In this document: positions 35,620 to 45,063 of the stretch, piece after piece
How positions within the stretch are numbered: position 1 is the stretch's first letter
Layout of the letters: every line of letters starts with the position of its first letter
Source: an uncultured Gammaproteobacteria bacterium
GTDB taxonomy: Bacteria > Pseudomonadota > Gammaproteobacteria > GCA-001735895
Assembly (NCBI GenBank): GCA_947260025.1
Contig: CAMYON010000010.1
Location: forward strand, 1-50,777
Reading direction: 5' to 3'
DNA length: 50,777 nucleotides
Program-made: the position numbers and the translations under genes
The notes under the pieces: model-generated
Database searches by the model: none
What the model saw: the letters and a program-made list of their open reading frames with translations, nothing else
Told to the model about the DNA's origin: nothing

Positions 35620-38010
35620 TTAACAGGGATCGCATAAAACAGCCGGATAGCGCCGCCCCAGCAGCGAAACCTGCATACCACCTGGATTGGCAACAAACTG
35701 GGGGCTAAGATACGCCAGCGCCAGGTTTTTCTGCAACCGGAATCCCCAGGCTGCCGAAGTGATGGTGCCGACAACCTGATCGCCCCGATAGACCGATTCA
35801 CCCGCCTGACAGGGCGCCGTGTCACATTCGACCGCAAGCAGTACCAGTTTGCGCCTGTCCCCGTGCCTGGTCTGTGCCTCGAGACCTGATTTACCTGCGA
35901 AATTTTTCTGCAGATCGACAAATCTCCCCAGTCCGGCTTCGAGCGGGTTGAATTCATCTATCAGGTCAGCTTTCCAGTGGCCGTAGCCCTTCTCGATTCG
36001 CATCGACTCGAGCGCATACATGCCGAAGCCGCGCAGATCGAGCGGCTCTCCCAGTCGCTGTAGCAAGTCGTAAACCCCGTTTAAATGCTGGTTCGGGACG
36101 TGTAACTCGTACGCTTGCTCACCTGAAAAACTGACCGACATAACGACCGCTTCGAAGTGACCCAGCATACATCGACGCGCGCTCATCGCGGGAAATCCCT
36201 CAGGACTCCAGTCATTACGCGGACTGGCTGCAGCCAGCAGAACCAGTGACTTCGGTCCCGCAATCACGAGGGTGGTCACATCGTCTGTCAGGCTCTCGAT
36301 TCGAATCGGGCTCCCGTCCGGTAAACGCTCGTGTAACCAGTCCCGGTCGTGTGACTCGGCGGCGGCGGCGGAACCGTACCAGAAATGATCTTGCGCAATC
36401 CGGGCCAGGGTTGCCTCGGCGACAATACTTCCGCCGTCGTTGAGGAAATAATTGAGGCTGATCTTGCCCGGGCGGGCCGCGACCCGGGAACAGGTCAGGC
36501 CGTCCAGCCATTCGAACGCACCTGAACCGCTTATCGAGTAGCGATTGAAACCTGACAATTCCAGGATTCCGACGTTGCGGCAAACCGCCTCGACCTCCTG
36601 CCTGACGACATCGTGCCAGTTGTTGAAACGATAACCGTGTTCCTCGACAAAATCCCGATCCGGCTTGTAAAAAGAGACCCGCTCCCAGCCATTGACCACG
36701 GCGAATTGCGCGCCCTGCTCTAGCATAACCGGGTATAGCGGCGTGGTTTTAAGCGGCCTGCCTGCCGGTCGATGCTCGTGCGGCAAATGCCACTGAAATT
36801 CGTGCTGGTAATCCTCGATCGCTTTCAGCGCGGTGTATTCAAGCGTCGACGCGACACGACTGATACGGCGCGGATCCAGTTGCCAGCAATCCCATTCGGT
36901 CTCTCCGTGTACCATCATTTGCGCGAGCATTTTACCGTAGCCACCGCCTTCGCCGATGCCGACACGTAGACCGTTGATCGACCAGGTATTGCGCAGACCT
37001 GGAGTTTTACCGACCAACGGCCCGGCATCCGAGGTATAGGTGATGGGACCATTGACGATCGCCTGAATGCCTGCATCCTGCAAACAGGGCAGGCGTTCGA
37101 AAATACGTTCGAGTTTGGGTAAACAGCGATCGAGATCGTTCGGACACAGCGCGTTAGCGAAATCAGGGTCGATGCCATCCATGCCGAAGGTCTTGCAATC
37201 ATGCTCGTAAACCCCTACCAGCAGGCCCTGCTTTTCCTGGCGCAGGTAAAAAGTGTCGCGTGGGCACCGAACCATCGCCACGCGTGTCTCGCGTTGGCGC
37301 AGCGCTTCTATCGGCTCGGTGACAAAATACATATGTTCCATCGACACGATTGGATACTCGACGCCCATCAGGGCGCCGATCTCGTTGGCGCGGTAACCCC
37401 CGGCATTGACGATGTGCTCACAACGTATATCGCCATCCCGGGTATGCACGATCCACTCGTGATCAGGCTGCTGCGTCAGACCGATCACCGGATTGTGACG
37501 ATAAATCTCGGCGCCGGCCCTGCGCGATCGACGCGCCAGCGCCTGGCACAGCTGTGCCGGGTCGATATCGCCATCGCGCGGGTCATAGAGCGCGGCTAAC
37601 AGGTCGTGGGTTTGCAATAATGGATTTTTCTCGAAGGCCTGTTGCGGAGAGATGAGTTCCAGTTCAACCCCCATACCTTCGGCCACAGAGATGATGTGAT
37701 GGCAGGCATCGAGCTGCTGCTGGTCGGTAACCAGGCGCAGACCGCCAACGGCATGGTGATAGTTGATGGGATAATCGGGATCGTCTGCCAGTTCCTTGTA
37801 CAGGTCGATGGTGTAACTACGCAATCCCAGCAGCAACTGATTGAAAGCAAGATTTGGGCATTGTGCGGCGGAATGCCAGGTCGTACCCGAAGTCAGCTCG
37901 TCGCGTTCGACCAGAACAACATCGTTCCAGCCTTCCTGTGTCAGATGGTAAAGGGCCGAACAACCACCAATCCCGCCACCGATAACAACCACCCGAGCAT
38001 AAGATTTCAC
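35620..38010 (-). CDS. Dimethylglycine/sarcosine dehydrogenase-like FAD enzyme
   Basis: A 796-residue protein with an N-terminal FAD-DAO domain (dinucleotide fold VVVIGGGIGGCSALYHL at 7-23; S-G-T-T-W-H with H46, the covalent-FAD His position in this family), a central FAO-M domain, and C-terminal GcvT-like aminomethyl-transferase domains (EQAYELHVPNQHLNGVYDLL, YALESMRIEKGYGHWKADLI). It demethylates methylated glycines and passes the C1 unit to tetrahydrofolate. Convergent with the cyclase gene and near a Rieske oxygenase. Confidence 0.9.
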   Translation of the reverse strand: MKSYARVVVIGGGIGGCSALYHLTQEGWNDVVLVERDELTSGTTWHSAAQCPNLAFNQLLLGLRSYTIDLYKELADDPDYPINYHHAVGGLRLVTDQQQLDACHHIISVAEGMGVELELISPQQAFEKNPLLQTHDLLAALYDPRDGDIDPAQLCQALARRSRRAGAEIYRHNPVIGLTQQPDHEWIVHTRDGDIRCEHIVNAGGYRANEIGALMGVEYPIVSMEHMYFVTEPIEALRQRETRVAMVRCPRDTFYLRQEKQGLLVGVYEHDCKTFGMDGIDPDFANALCPNDLDRCLPKLERIFERLPCLQDAGIQAIVNGPITYTSDAGPLVGKTPGLRNTWSINGLRVGIGEGGGYGKMLAQMMVHGETEWDCWQLDPRRISRVASTLEYTALKAIEDYQHEFQWHLPHEHRPAGRPLKTTPLYPVMLEQGAQFAVVNGWERVSFYKPDRDFVEEHGYRFNNWHDVVRQEVEAVCRNVGILELSGFNRYSISGSGAFEWLDGLTCSRVAARPGKISLNYFLNDGGSIVAEATLARIAQDHFWYGSAAAAESHDRDWLHERLPDGSPIRIESLTDDVTTLVIAGPKSLVLLAAASPRNDWSPEGFPAMSARRCMLGHFEAVVMSVSFSGEQAYELHVPNQHLNGVYDLLQRLGEPLDLRGFGMYALESMRIEKGYGHWKADLIDEFNPLEAGLGRFVDLQKNFAGKSGLEAQTRHGDRRKLVLLAVECDTAPCQAGESVYRGDQVVGTITSAAWGFRLQKNLALAYLSPQFVANPGGMQVSLLGRRYPAVLCDPC

Positions 38011-38142
38011 ATTAATTAATCGCCATAAGTTATTGAATTAATGTATTTTTAATATCCATATCACAACACGAAATTCCGATAAACCCTGGCAAAACGAAGA
38101 ATGAGCCCGCGATTTTCACCGAGTAATTCCTTAACCGTTAGT

Positions 38143-39165
38143 TTAGCCATGGGCCTGTTGTGCTTTCAGTTTTCTTTTTTGCAGAAATTGTTGATGGGAT
38201 TCCGGCGTGCCATCATGAAACGAGCCGGCCCATTTGTCGCAGGGAATCTCCAGGCCACCATAATTGCATTCGAAGAATCGATGATGCATCTGGTGATGAA
38301 AAGTCCCTAGCGCCAGCCTGTTTTTACCTCCAAAAACCAGCCCCTCGTAACCAGTATGCGTGGTGGCGGCAGACAGGGTGTAGTGCTGCAAATGATAGAT
38401 AATCAGCAGCGGATTGGCCGGGATCACCCAGTGAATCAGAACCGAACCGAGATAGATGATATGTTCGACCGGGTGCATCGATAGCCCCGACCAGGGTCCG
38501 ATATTGGTATTGCGATGGTGCAGGTAATGTACGTTTCGATAAAGCGGTGGCCAGTGGATCAGGCGATGAATCAGGTAGAAGTAAAGCGTCTCCCAGATCG
38601 GCACCAGGAAAATCAGCAGTAGCAACCACAGAATATCTCCCGGCATTTCAAGCATCGGGGCATAGCCATTCGCCAGCGCCCACATCATTAACGTCTCGTA
38701 GGCGGTCCATACCGTGACGCCACTGGCACAGGTCCAGAACATGTTATCGAGCACCTGGTTATTAAAGGTAAAGACCCGGCTGCTTTTAGCAAGCGGTCTC
38801 GCGTCGTAGTGACGATCCTCGCCCTGCTTGCGGTAGACGTAAAAATAAAGGTGCAGTCCTCCCGCCACGAGAAACATCAGCGCCAGGTTCCTGACAAAAA
38901 TCTGCGCGATCCAGTCGAACTGAAAAACCTGACAGCGCACCAGTGCGGGTGAAAAAAAGAACCAGGAGATGATAGCAAGCATCAGAATGACCAGGTTTTC
39001 CGAAATCGGAAACCAGCCACCGACAAACCATTTAACAATGGCCTTCGGCCTGAAGGGCCCGCTGAATAGCGGTGATACCTGAATCGGTAACTCGGGAATA
39101 TAATGCCACTGCTTCTTCTGCGGACGTACCCTGGCCGTGTCCGGGCCTTTTTTGTCATCAGTCAT
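38143..39165 (-). CDS. Sterol desaturase/fatty acid hydroxylase family membrane protein
   Basis: A 340-residue inner-membrane di-iron protein. Histidine boxes: LIHRLIHWPPLYRNVHYLHH (HRLIH and HYLHH), HPVEH and HHQMHHRFFECNYG. About four to five membrane segments. Members insert oxygen into lipids, sterols or related compounds. It ends 131 bp before the dehydrogenase at 38010 and shares its strand, so the two may be co-transcribed; substrate unknown. Confidence 0.85.
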   Translation of the reverse strand: MTDDKKGPDTARVRPQKKQWHYIPELPIQVSPLFSGPFRPKAIVKWFVGGWFPISENLVILMLAIISWFFFSPALVRCQVFQFDWIAQIFVRNLALMFLVAGGLHLYFYVYRKQGEDRHYDARPLAKSSRVFTFNNQVLDNMFWTCASGVTVWTAYETLMMWALANGYAPMLEMPGDILWLLLLIFLVPIWETLYFYLIHRLIHWPPLYRNVHYLHHRNTNIGPWSGLSMHPVEHIIYLGSVLIHWVIPANPLLIIYHLQHYTLSAATTHTGYEGLVFGGKNRLALGTFHHQMHHRFFECNYGGLEIPCDKWAGSFHDGTPESHQQFLQKRKLKAQQAHG

Positions 39166-39477
39166 ACGGATTAAAGCTCCAGCGAATTACCTTACCGATT
39201 AGCGATAGTATTTTTAATTCATCAATACTACGCAAAAAATATCCAGACAACGAATCGTATTGATTTAAATACTCGAGCATACCGATACGGGAGGTGATTC
39301 TGGATCGAACAAGGGCGACAGGCATAGCGCTGAGTTTGCAAGAATGCGGTTATTTTTCAAGGTTAGATGTCGTAAAATGACAATTCTGAATTCATTGATG
39401 CTGTATGTTCTCAATATTTACTTTGCCGCCAGCCGATCCGATGCTGGCGTAAAACCAGTAGCAAAAGGAGTAAGGCA
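39166..39477. promoter_or_regulatory. Divergent control region, 312 bp
   Basis: Between the desaturase (minus) and the Rieske gene (plus). A perfect 7-bp inverted repeat TAGTATT-N11-AATACTA (39206-39230) may be an operator. A CGCCAGC/GCTGGCG hairpin (39427-39449) lies just before the AGGAG Shine-Dalgarno (39466-39470) of the Rieske gene. No gene is seen. Confidence 0.45.
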
Positions 39478-40629
39478 GTGTCCCACGCAAGCTTGAGCAA
39501 CGACGAGTTTTCTCATATCCGTGGTCAGTACGATGAGACCGCTGTGCGCTCCCACTCTATAAACACCCAATGCTACGTCGACCCCAGGTTCCTGCAAATC
39601 GAACGCGAACAGGTTTTTCACCGTAGCTGGCAGTTTCTGTGCCACGAGGAAAAACTGCGCCAGCCGGGGAGCTACATGAGCATGAGCATCGAGGGCCAGA
39701 GCATCGTTGCGCTGCGCAACAACAATGGCGAGCTAAAGGCGTTTTACAACGTTTGCAAACATCGCGGGCACGAGCTGCTGTTCGGCGAAGGCCAGGCCAA
39801 AAGAATTACCTGCCCCTACCACGCGTGGACATACGACCTGGATGGACAACTGGCGCGCGCGCCGCGATCCGAGCACCTGGAAAATTTCAATCAGCGAGAA
39901 ATCTGTCTCGATTCGGTTCAGGTCGAAGTATTTTGCCACCTGGTTTTCGTCAACCTCGATCCAGATGCCGCCCCGCTGGCTGAGCAATCCGGCGATCTGG
40001 CGCAGGAAATCATGCAGTATGCACCGGACCTCGGCAATCTGACTTTTTCGACCCGCCTGACTTACCGAATCAAGGCGAACTGGAAAGCCGTGGTCGATAA
40101 TTTTCTCGAATGCTACCACTGCCCGGTCGCACACAAGGGTTTCAGCTCGATGATCGACATGGACACCTACAAGGTCGAGACGCATGGAATCTATTCCAGC
40201 CACATGGCAAAGGCACGCGTCGGCGACAACGATGCCTATGACATCGCGGGGGCCACGGTTACCGACCACGCGGTCTGGTTCCTGTGGCCGAACATGACGT
40301 TAATGCGTTATCCAGGCCGCGGCAACTTCATGGTATGGCGCTTCTATCCGATCAACGAACAGGAAACCTGGGAGGAATTCGATTTCTTTTTCGAAACGGC
40401 CGAGCCCAACGATACCGAAAAGGAAGCGCTCAGGTTCATCGACGACGTGCTGCAACCCGAAGATATCGGCCTGGTCGAGAGCGTGCAGCGCGGCATGAAC
40501 ACCCCCGCGTTCAAATCAGGGCGCTACATGGTTGACATCGAGGGCAGCGGCGCCAGCGAACACGCGGTGCACCATTTTCACGGGCTAATTCTGCAGGCTT
40601 ATCGGCGCGCCAGCGAGACCGCGGCGTGA
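39478..40629 (+). CDS. Rieske-type aromatic/amine oxygenase alpha subunit
   Basis: A 383-residue oxygenase. The Rieske cluster is C93-x-H95 (CKHRGHEL) and C112-x2-H115 (CPYHAWTY). The catalytic domain has NWKAVVDNFLECYHCPVAHK: E211, H214 and H219 give the mononuclear iron site and bridging residue. It is of the class that includes glycine-betaine, carnitine and stachydrine demethylases as well as aromatic dioxygenases. GTG start with AGGAG 7 nt upstream. No reductase gene is adjacent. 4-bp overlap (GTGA) with the next SDR. Confidence 0.88.
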   Translation: MSHASLSNDEFSHIRGQYDETAVRSHSINTQCYVDPRFLQIEREQVFHRSWQFLCHEEKLRQPGSYMSMSIEGQSIVALRNNNGELKAFYNVCKHRGHELLFGEGQAKRITCPYHAWTYDLDGQLARAPRSEHLENFNQREICLDSVQVEVFCHLVFVNLDPDAAPLAEQSGDLAQEIMQYAPDLGNLTFSTRLTYRIKANWKAVVDNFLECYHCPVAHKGFSSMIDMDTYKVETHGIYSSHMAKARVGDNDAYDIAGATVTDHAVWFLWPNMTLMRYPGRGNFMVWRFYPINEQETWEEFDFFFETAEPNDTEKEALRFIDDVLQPEDIGLVESVQRGMNTPAFKSGRYMVDIEGSGASEHAVHHFHGLILQAYRRASETAA

Positions 40630-41384
40630 GTGGCAAGCTGGCGGGCAAGACCGCCTTCGTAACCGGCGGTTGCGGCGGCATCGGCCGCGCGATTTGCGAA
40701 CGTTTTGCGCGTGAAGGCGCGCGGGTTATTGCCGCCGACCTGGCGCCACAGGATGAATTGCCGGACCAGGTCGAATTCTTGGCCTACGACGTGACCGACG
40801 AATCTGTCTGCCAACAGACCTTCGCCGCACTGGCCGAACGCTGGGATAAGCTCGATATACTGGTCAATGCGGCAGGCATCGAAATCGAGAAAACAATCGA
40901 GGACACCACGCTGGAAGAATGGAACCGGATCTTCGCCATCAACGTCACCGGCATGTTTCTAACCTCGAAGTACGCCCTGCCCCTGGTACGTAAAGCGGAC
41001 GCCGCCAGCATAATCAATTTTGGCTCCTATGATGGATACATCGCCGATCCGGGGCTCGCCGCCTATTGCGCTACCAAGGGCGCGGTGCATGCGCTGACCC
41101 GTGCCATGGCCTGCGATCATGGCCCGGAGGGCATTCGCGTCAACGCTATTTGCCCCGGTTACGTCAATACGCCGATGTTACAGAGCTTCTTCGGCGACTC
41201 GGGCGATATCGAATCGCTTAAACAGGCGGTACGCGACGTACACCCGATGCGAAGCTACGGCGAACCCGAAGACATCGCCAACCTGGTCAACTGGCTCGCT
41301 TCGGACGAGGCGCGTTATGCGTCCGGTCAACTCTGGGTACTGGACGGCGGCCTTAGCGCCCAGGTTCAGCAGATGCAGCTATGA
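40626..41384 (+). CDS. SDR-family oxidoreductase
   Basis: A 252-residue classical short-chain dehydrogenase. NAD(P) motif TGGCGGIGRAICERF, NAAG in LVNAAGIEIEKT, catalytic S-Y-K (NFGSYDGYIADPGLAAYCATKG) and YGEPEDIANLVNWLASDEA. Starts by GTGA overlap with the oxygenase and ends by ATGA overlap with the next SDR. Probably oxidises or reduces a product of the oxygenase. Confidence 0.88.
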   Translation: MSGKLAGKTAFVTGGCGGIGRAICERFAREGARVIAADLAPQDELPDQVEFLAYDVTDESVCQQTFAALAERWDKLDILVNAAGIEIEKTIEDTTLEEWNRIFAINVTGMFLTSKYALPLVRKADAASIINFGSYDGYIADPGLAAYCATKGAVHALTRAMACDHGPEGIRVNAICPGYVNTPMLQSFFGDSGDIESLKQAVRDVHPMRSYGEPEDIANLVNWLASDEARYASGQLWVLDGGLSAQVQQMQL

Positions 41385-42136
41385 GCCGACTGCAAGGCAA
41401 GACCGCACTGGTAACCGGCGGACGCCAGGGCATAGGTCGCGCCATCGTCGACCGTTTCCTGGCCGAGGGTGCTCGTGTCATGACCTGCGGACGCGGCCCG
41501 CGGCCCGGCGACCTGCCGGATGCTGTACTGTGGGAAACGACCGATGTCGCCGATAAGGCCGACGTCGATGCCCTGACCGACCGCGTCGTCGCCGAGTTTG
41601 GCGAGCTATCGATCCTGGTCAACAACGCCGGGGTACAGATCGAAAAGACCATCGTCGAAACCACCGACCAGGACTGGGATACGTTGATGGGCGTCAATGC
41701 CAGGGGCGTATTCATGCTGTGCCGCGACTGTATACCGATCATGTGCAGCGGCGGTTCGATCATTAATATCGGCTCGATTTCAGCCTCGACCGCCGATCCG
41801 GGGCTCGCGCTCTATAACGCCTCCAAGGCCTTCGTCCAGGGGTTGACACGCTCGATCGCGGTCGATCACGGCCCCGAGATTCGCTGCAACGCCATCAGCC
41901 CCGGCTGGATCATGACCGACATGGCCGATGCCGCGTTCGCGGTTGCCAAAAATCCCGCGGCGGCGCAAGCCGATGCGCTCGCACGCCATCCCGCCGGACG
42001 TTTCGGCGAGCCCGAAGATATCGCCAAACTGGCGCTGTGGCTGGCTTCCGATGAGGCCGGTTTCGCCACTGGCCAATGCTATACCCTCGATGGCGGCATG
42101 ACCGCCGCGTCCCCACTTAATCCTGGTTTGTTCTAG
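41381..42136 (+). CDS. SDR-family oxidoreductase
   Basis: A 251-residue paralogue of the preceding gene. TGGRQGIGRAIVDRFLAEGA, LVNNAGVQIEKTIVE, catalytic S-Y-K (NIGSISASTADPGLALYNASK) and GEPEDIAKLALWLASDEAG. The repeated VQIEKT / IEIEKT stretch suggests a tandem duplication. Last gene of the tight oxygenase operon. Confidence 0.88.
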   Translation: MSRLQGKTALVTGGRQGIGRAIVDRFLAEGARVMTCGRGPRPGDLPDAVLWETTDVADKADVDALTDRVVAEFGELSILVNNAGVQIEKTIVETTDQDWDTLMGVNARGVFMLCRDCIPIMCSGGSIINIGSISASTADPGLALYNASKAFVQGLTRSIAVDHGPEIRCNAISPGWIMTDMADAAFAVAKNPAAAQADALARHPAGRFGEPEDIAKLALWLASDEAGFATGQCYTLDGGMTAASPLNPGLF

Positions 42137-42230
42137 AATCTTAACTATATGTGACTTGTGGCGCTAAAGATCGCGCCCTCCGAATCCGTGCTCGGTTCGG
42201 ATAGCAGCCAACTTCGACCAGGTTTATTGG

Positions 42231-43622
42231 ATGTCAATCGATACCGACGAGATCGTATTAATACTATCGGGCGTCAAGATTCTGCAGGATCTCGACATCG
42301 AAGTGATCGAGGATATCGCCCAACACATCGAGATCGCCGAGTTCCGCTCGGGCGACATGGTGGTCGAAAAAGGCCACATGGGAAATCGAATTTACTTTAT
42401 CTTCGAAGGTAAAGTCGAAGTCCAGATCCCCGACATCCAGGGCGATATCAAGCGCCGTATCATGCTCAAGAAAGGTGAAGTCGTCGGCGAGATTTCGCTA
42501 TTGATCAATTCCACCTATTCCGCCGACATCGTCGCGCTGACCGACACCACCGCGTTTTACCTCGACCATAAACATTTCAAGGATTTGATCGAGAAACACC
42601 CGGATTTTGCCGAAGTCATGACGCAGCTGATGACCAGTCGCATGGCGCAAAACGGCGGCATCAACCGGGTCGGCAGGTACCAGCTCAGGGGCAAGCTCGG
42701 CGAAGGCAACATGGCCACCGTGTTTAATGCCTGGGACCCGGAGCTGGAGCGCGAAGTCGCAATCAAGATGCTGAAGTACAAGCTCGCCTACGACGACAAG
42801 TTCCGCGACCGCTTCGAGCAGGAAGCCAAGACCATCGCCAGTCTTAACCATCCGAACATCGTCAACGTGTTCGAGGTCATCGATGAGTTTTCGACCCGCT
42901 TCATCGTCATGGAAAAGCTGCACGGCCAGGACCTGTCCGCGATACTCAAGGAAAGAGGAGCACTCGGCCTGCCCGAGACTCGCGAGATTCTGTCGCAGGT
43001 CGCAAGCGCGCTACAGTACGCGCACAACCACGGCAACAAGGGAATCGTACACCGGGATATCAAACCTTCGAATATCGTCGTCGACGCTTACGGCAACATC
43101 AAGCTTACCGATTTCGGTATCGCGAGTCCGCCGCAGGACAAGGATGTCAACATCGAGGGTACGCCGTCCTACATTGCGCCTGAAATTATCAACGGCGATT
43201 TACTCGACGGTCGCGCCGATATTTATGCGTTAGCCGTCATGGCATTTCACATGCTGACCAACAGCCTGCCGTTCAGCGCGTCGACCCTGGGAAAGCTGTT
43301 GAAGATGCAGGTCAACCAGAAACCGCCCGATATTCGTAAGAATATTGCCGATATCGATGACGGGCTTGCGGATTTTATCGAAAGCGCACTGTCGAAGGAG
43401 CCCGATGACCGCATCTCGGACTGGAACGAAATTCGCAAGATCCTGAAACCATCCGGACAGTTCCATTTAAAACTCGACCCGGATGAACTGGCGATCACGA
43501 TCCGCTTTCGTGATACCTCTTATTCGCAGTCGGCCAGTTTTATCAACGCGATACAGAAATTGTTGCAGGAAGAAGGCATCAATCACCAGATCGAAATGCA
43601 TCGCGGCAGCGACGACGAGTAA
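42231..43622 (+). CDS. Cyclic-nucleotide-binding domain fused to a Ser/Thr protein kinase
   Basis: A 463-residue cytoplasmic protein. Residues 1-135 are a CNB domain (FRSGDMVVEKGHMGNRIYFI, GEVVGEISLL); 145-410 a kinase with G-loop GEGNMATVF, Lys K179 (VAIK), Glu E198, HRDIKPSN at 274-281, DFG at 294-296, GTPSYIAPE; 430-463 a tail. This is the order found in eukaryotic PKG. The phosphate-binding Arg expected before the Ala in the CNB cassette is replaced (residues 93-99 NSTYSAD), so cNMP binding is doubtful. Target unknown; a nucleotide cyclase lies 6.7 kb upstream. Confidence 0.92.
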   Translation: MSIDTDEIVLILSGVKILQDLDIEVIEDIAQHIEIAEFRSGDMVVEKGHMGNRIYFIFEGKVEVQIPDIQGDIKRRIMLKKGEVVGEISLLINSTYSADIVALTDTTAFYLDHKHFKDLIEKHPDFAEVMTQLMTSRMAQNGGINRVGRYQLRGKLGEGNMATVFNAWDPELEREVAIKMLKYKLAYDDKFRDRFEQEAKTIASLNHPNIVNVFEVIDEFSTRFIVMEKLHGQDLSAILKERGALGLPETREILSQVASALQYAHNHGNKGIVHRDIKPSNIVVDAYGNIKLTDFGIASPPQDKDVNIEGTPSYIAPEIINGDLLDGRADIYALAVMAFHMLTNSLPFSASTLGKLLKMQVNQKPPDIRKNIADIDDGLADFIESALSKEPDDRISDWNEIRKILKPSGQFHLKLDPDELAITIRFRDTSYSQSASFINAIQKLLQEEGINHQIEMHRGSDDE

Positions 43623-43752
43623 ATCCAGCGCCAGGGATAGTACTTCGAAGTCCAGCTTAATAGACTAAGCGTTTTGTCCCGATTCGAGTAATATTGGCGG
43701 TTGTTTCCCACACCGTTTCCAGGTAGTCCGAATAACCAGTAAGCGAACATTT

Positions 43753-45063
43753 GTGCGGCAGAGTGCGGCCGGGATGCTGATTCTGCTGATGATTGCCATC
43801 ACGATTCTGGCCCAGCTGCAATTGCTGCGACTCGATTTCAATCCTTTGTGGATCGGAGGCATCGCGGCCTGGAGCGCGGCGCTGTTATTGTTCGTCGATA
43901 CGCCTCGCATTCTGAAGTTCCAGGTTTCGTTCATCCTGCTGGCAGGTACTGGCCTTCTGGTTTACGCCCGCGCGCAACAGGCCGCGATCGATCCCGATTT
44001 GCTGATCAGCTCGAGTACCGGCCTGATGACCATGATTGCATCGGTCGGCTTTCTGCGCCTGGTGATGATTCCGGAGAGCCGACAGAACGAAGATCTACCC
44101 GTGGGACGCAAGGCGTTCATGCAGACCCTGCTCGGGCTCAATATCTCCAGTTCGGTAATCAACATTTCCGCACCCATCCTGATTTCCGATCGCATTCATC
44201 GCAAGCGACCGCTGCAGCGATTCAGCGCGCAGACTTTCACCCGCGTGTTTTGCGGCGTTTCCAGCTGGTCACCTTTTTTCGGCGCGATGGCGGTGGTATT
44301 GACCTACGTCAGCGATGCCAGCCTGGGCTGGATCATCGTCGCCGGTTTTCCGTTCATGCTGGTCGGACTGATCGGAGTTTACCTCGAAGCTCGACTGCGA
44401 TATCCAGAGGAAGTCGAGAATTTCGTCGGCTACCCGACCCACCTGGGTGCACTCAAGGTACCGGCCATTCTGATCCTTGTCGTGGTGCTGTTATCGCAAT
44501 GGCTGGCCGATACTTCGATCCTGGTACTGATCGCCATGAGTGCGCTGCTGGTTACCATGCTGGTGCTGGCATTGCGCTACGGTATCGTCGAGTCAGGCAA
44601 ACGCCTGCGGGATTACGTTCTTGGCGGCCTGCCGCGCATCGTCAACGAACTGTGCCTGTTTCTCGCGGCAGGCGTACTGGCGGCCGGTATTTCAGCATTG
44701 ATTCTTCACGGCGTATTTGCGAACCCGTTCGCCCAATTCGATTCCGTTAGCGCAGCCGAGGTTCTGGCGATCATGCTGCTATGCGCATTTTGCGGCATCC
44801 ACCCCATTATCATGATCTCGAGCATCACGCCGATGATTCTGACGCTGAATCCGGACCCAAACCTGCTGGCAGCGACCTTTCTGTTCGCCTGGCATCTCGG
44901 CACCTGTTCCAACCCGCTGTCCGGCACCAACCTCGTGTTCCAGGGCCGCTACGGCATTCCCGGGTGGAAGATCGCTTTCTGGAACTGGCCTTACGCCATC
45001 GCCATGCTGATTATCGGAGCGCTCTGGCTGCAGGTGGTCGCACAGATTTTCCCGGACAGCTAG
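43753..45063 (+). CDS. Polytopic membrane protein, unknown transporter
   Basis: A 436-residue protein with about eleven membrane helices. It starts at GTG (MRQSAAGMLILLMIAITILA), with ATG at 43774 as an alternative. The motif NELCLFLAAGVLAAGISALI and GIHPIIMISSITPMILTLNP, then HLGTCSNPLSGTNLVFQGRY, is reminiscent of ion-transporter superfamily permeases (citrate or C4-dicarboxylate types), but I do not name a family. Overlaps the convergent M23 gene by 4 bp. Confidence 0.75.
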   Translation: MRQSAAGMLILLMIAITILAQLQLLRLDFNPLWIGGIAAWSAALLLFVDTPRILKFQVSFILLAGTGLLVYARAQQAAIDPDLLISSSTGLMTMIASVGFLRLVMIPESRQNEDLPVGRKAFMQTLLGLNISSSVINISAPILISDRIHRKRPLQRFSAQTFTRVFCGVSSWSPFFGAMAVVLTYVSDASLGWIIVAGFPFMLVGLIGVYLEARLRYPEEVENFVGYPTHLGALKVPAILILVVVLLSQWLADTSILVLIAMSALLVTMLVLALRYGIVESGKRLRDYVLGGLPRIVNELCLFLAAGVLAAGISALILHGVFANPFAQFDSVSAAEVLAIMLLCAFCGIHPIIMISSITPMILTLNPDPNLLAATFLFAWHLGTCSNPLSGTNLVFQGRYGIPGWKIAFWNWPYAIAMLIIGALWLQVVAQIFPDS

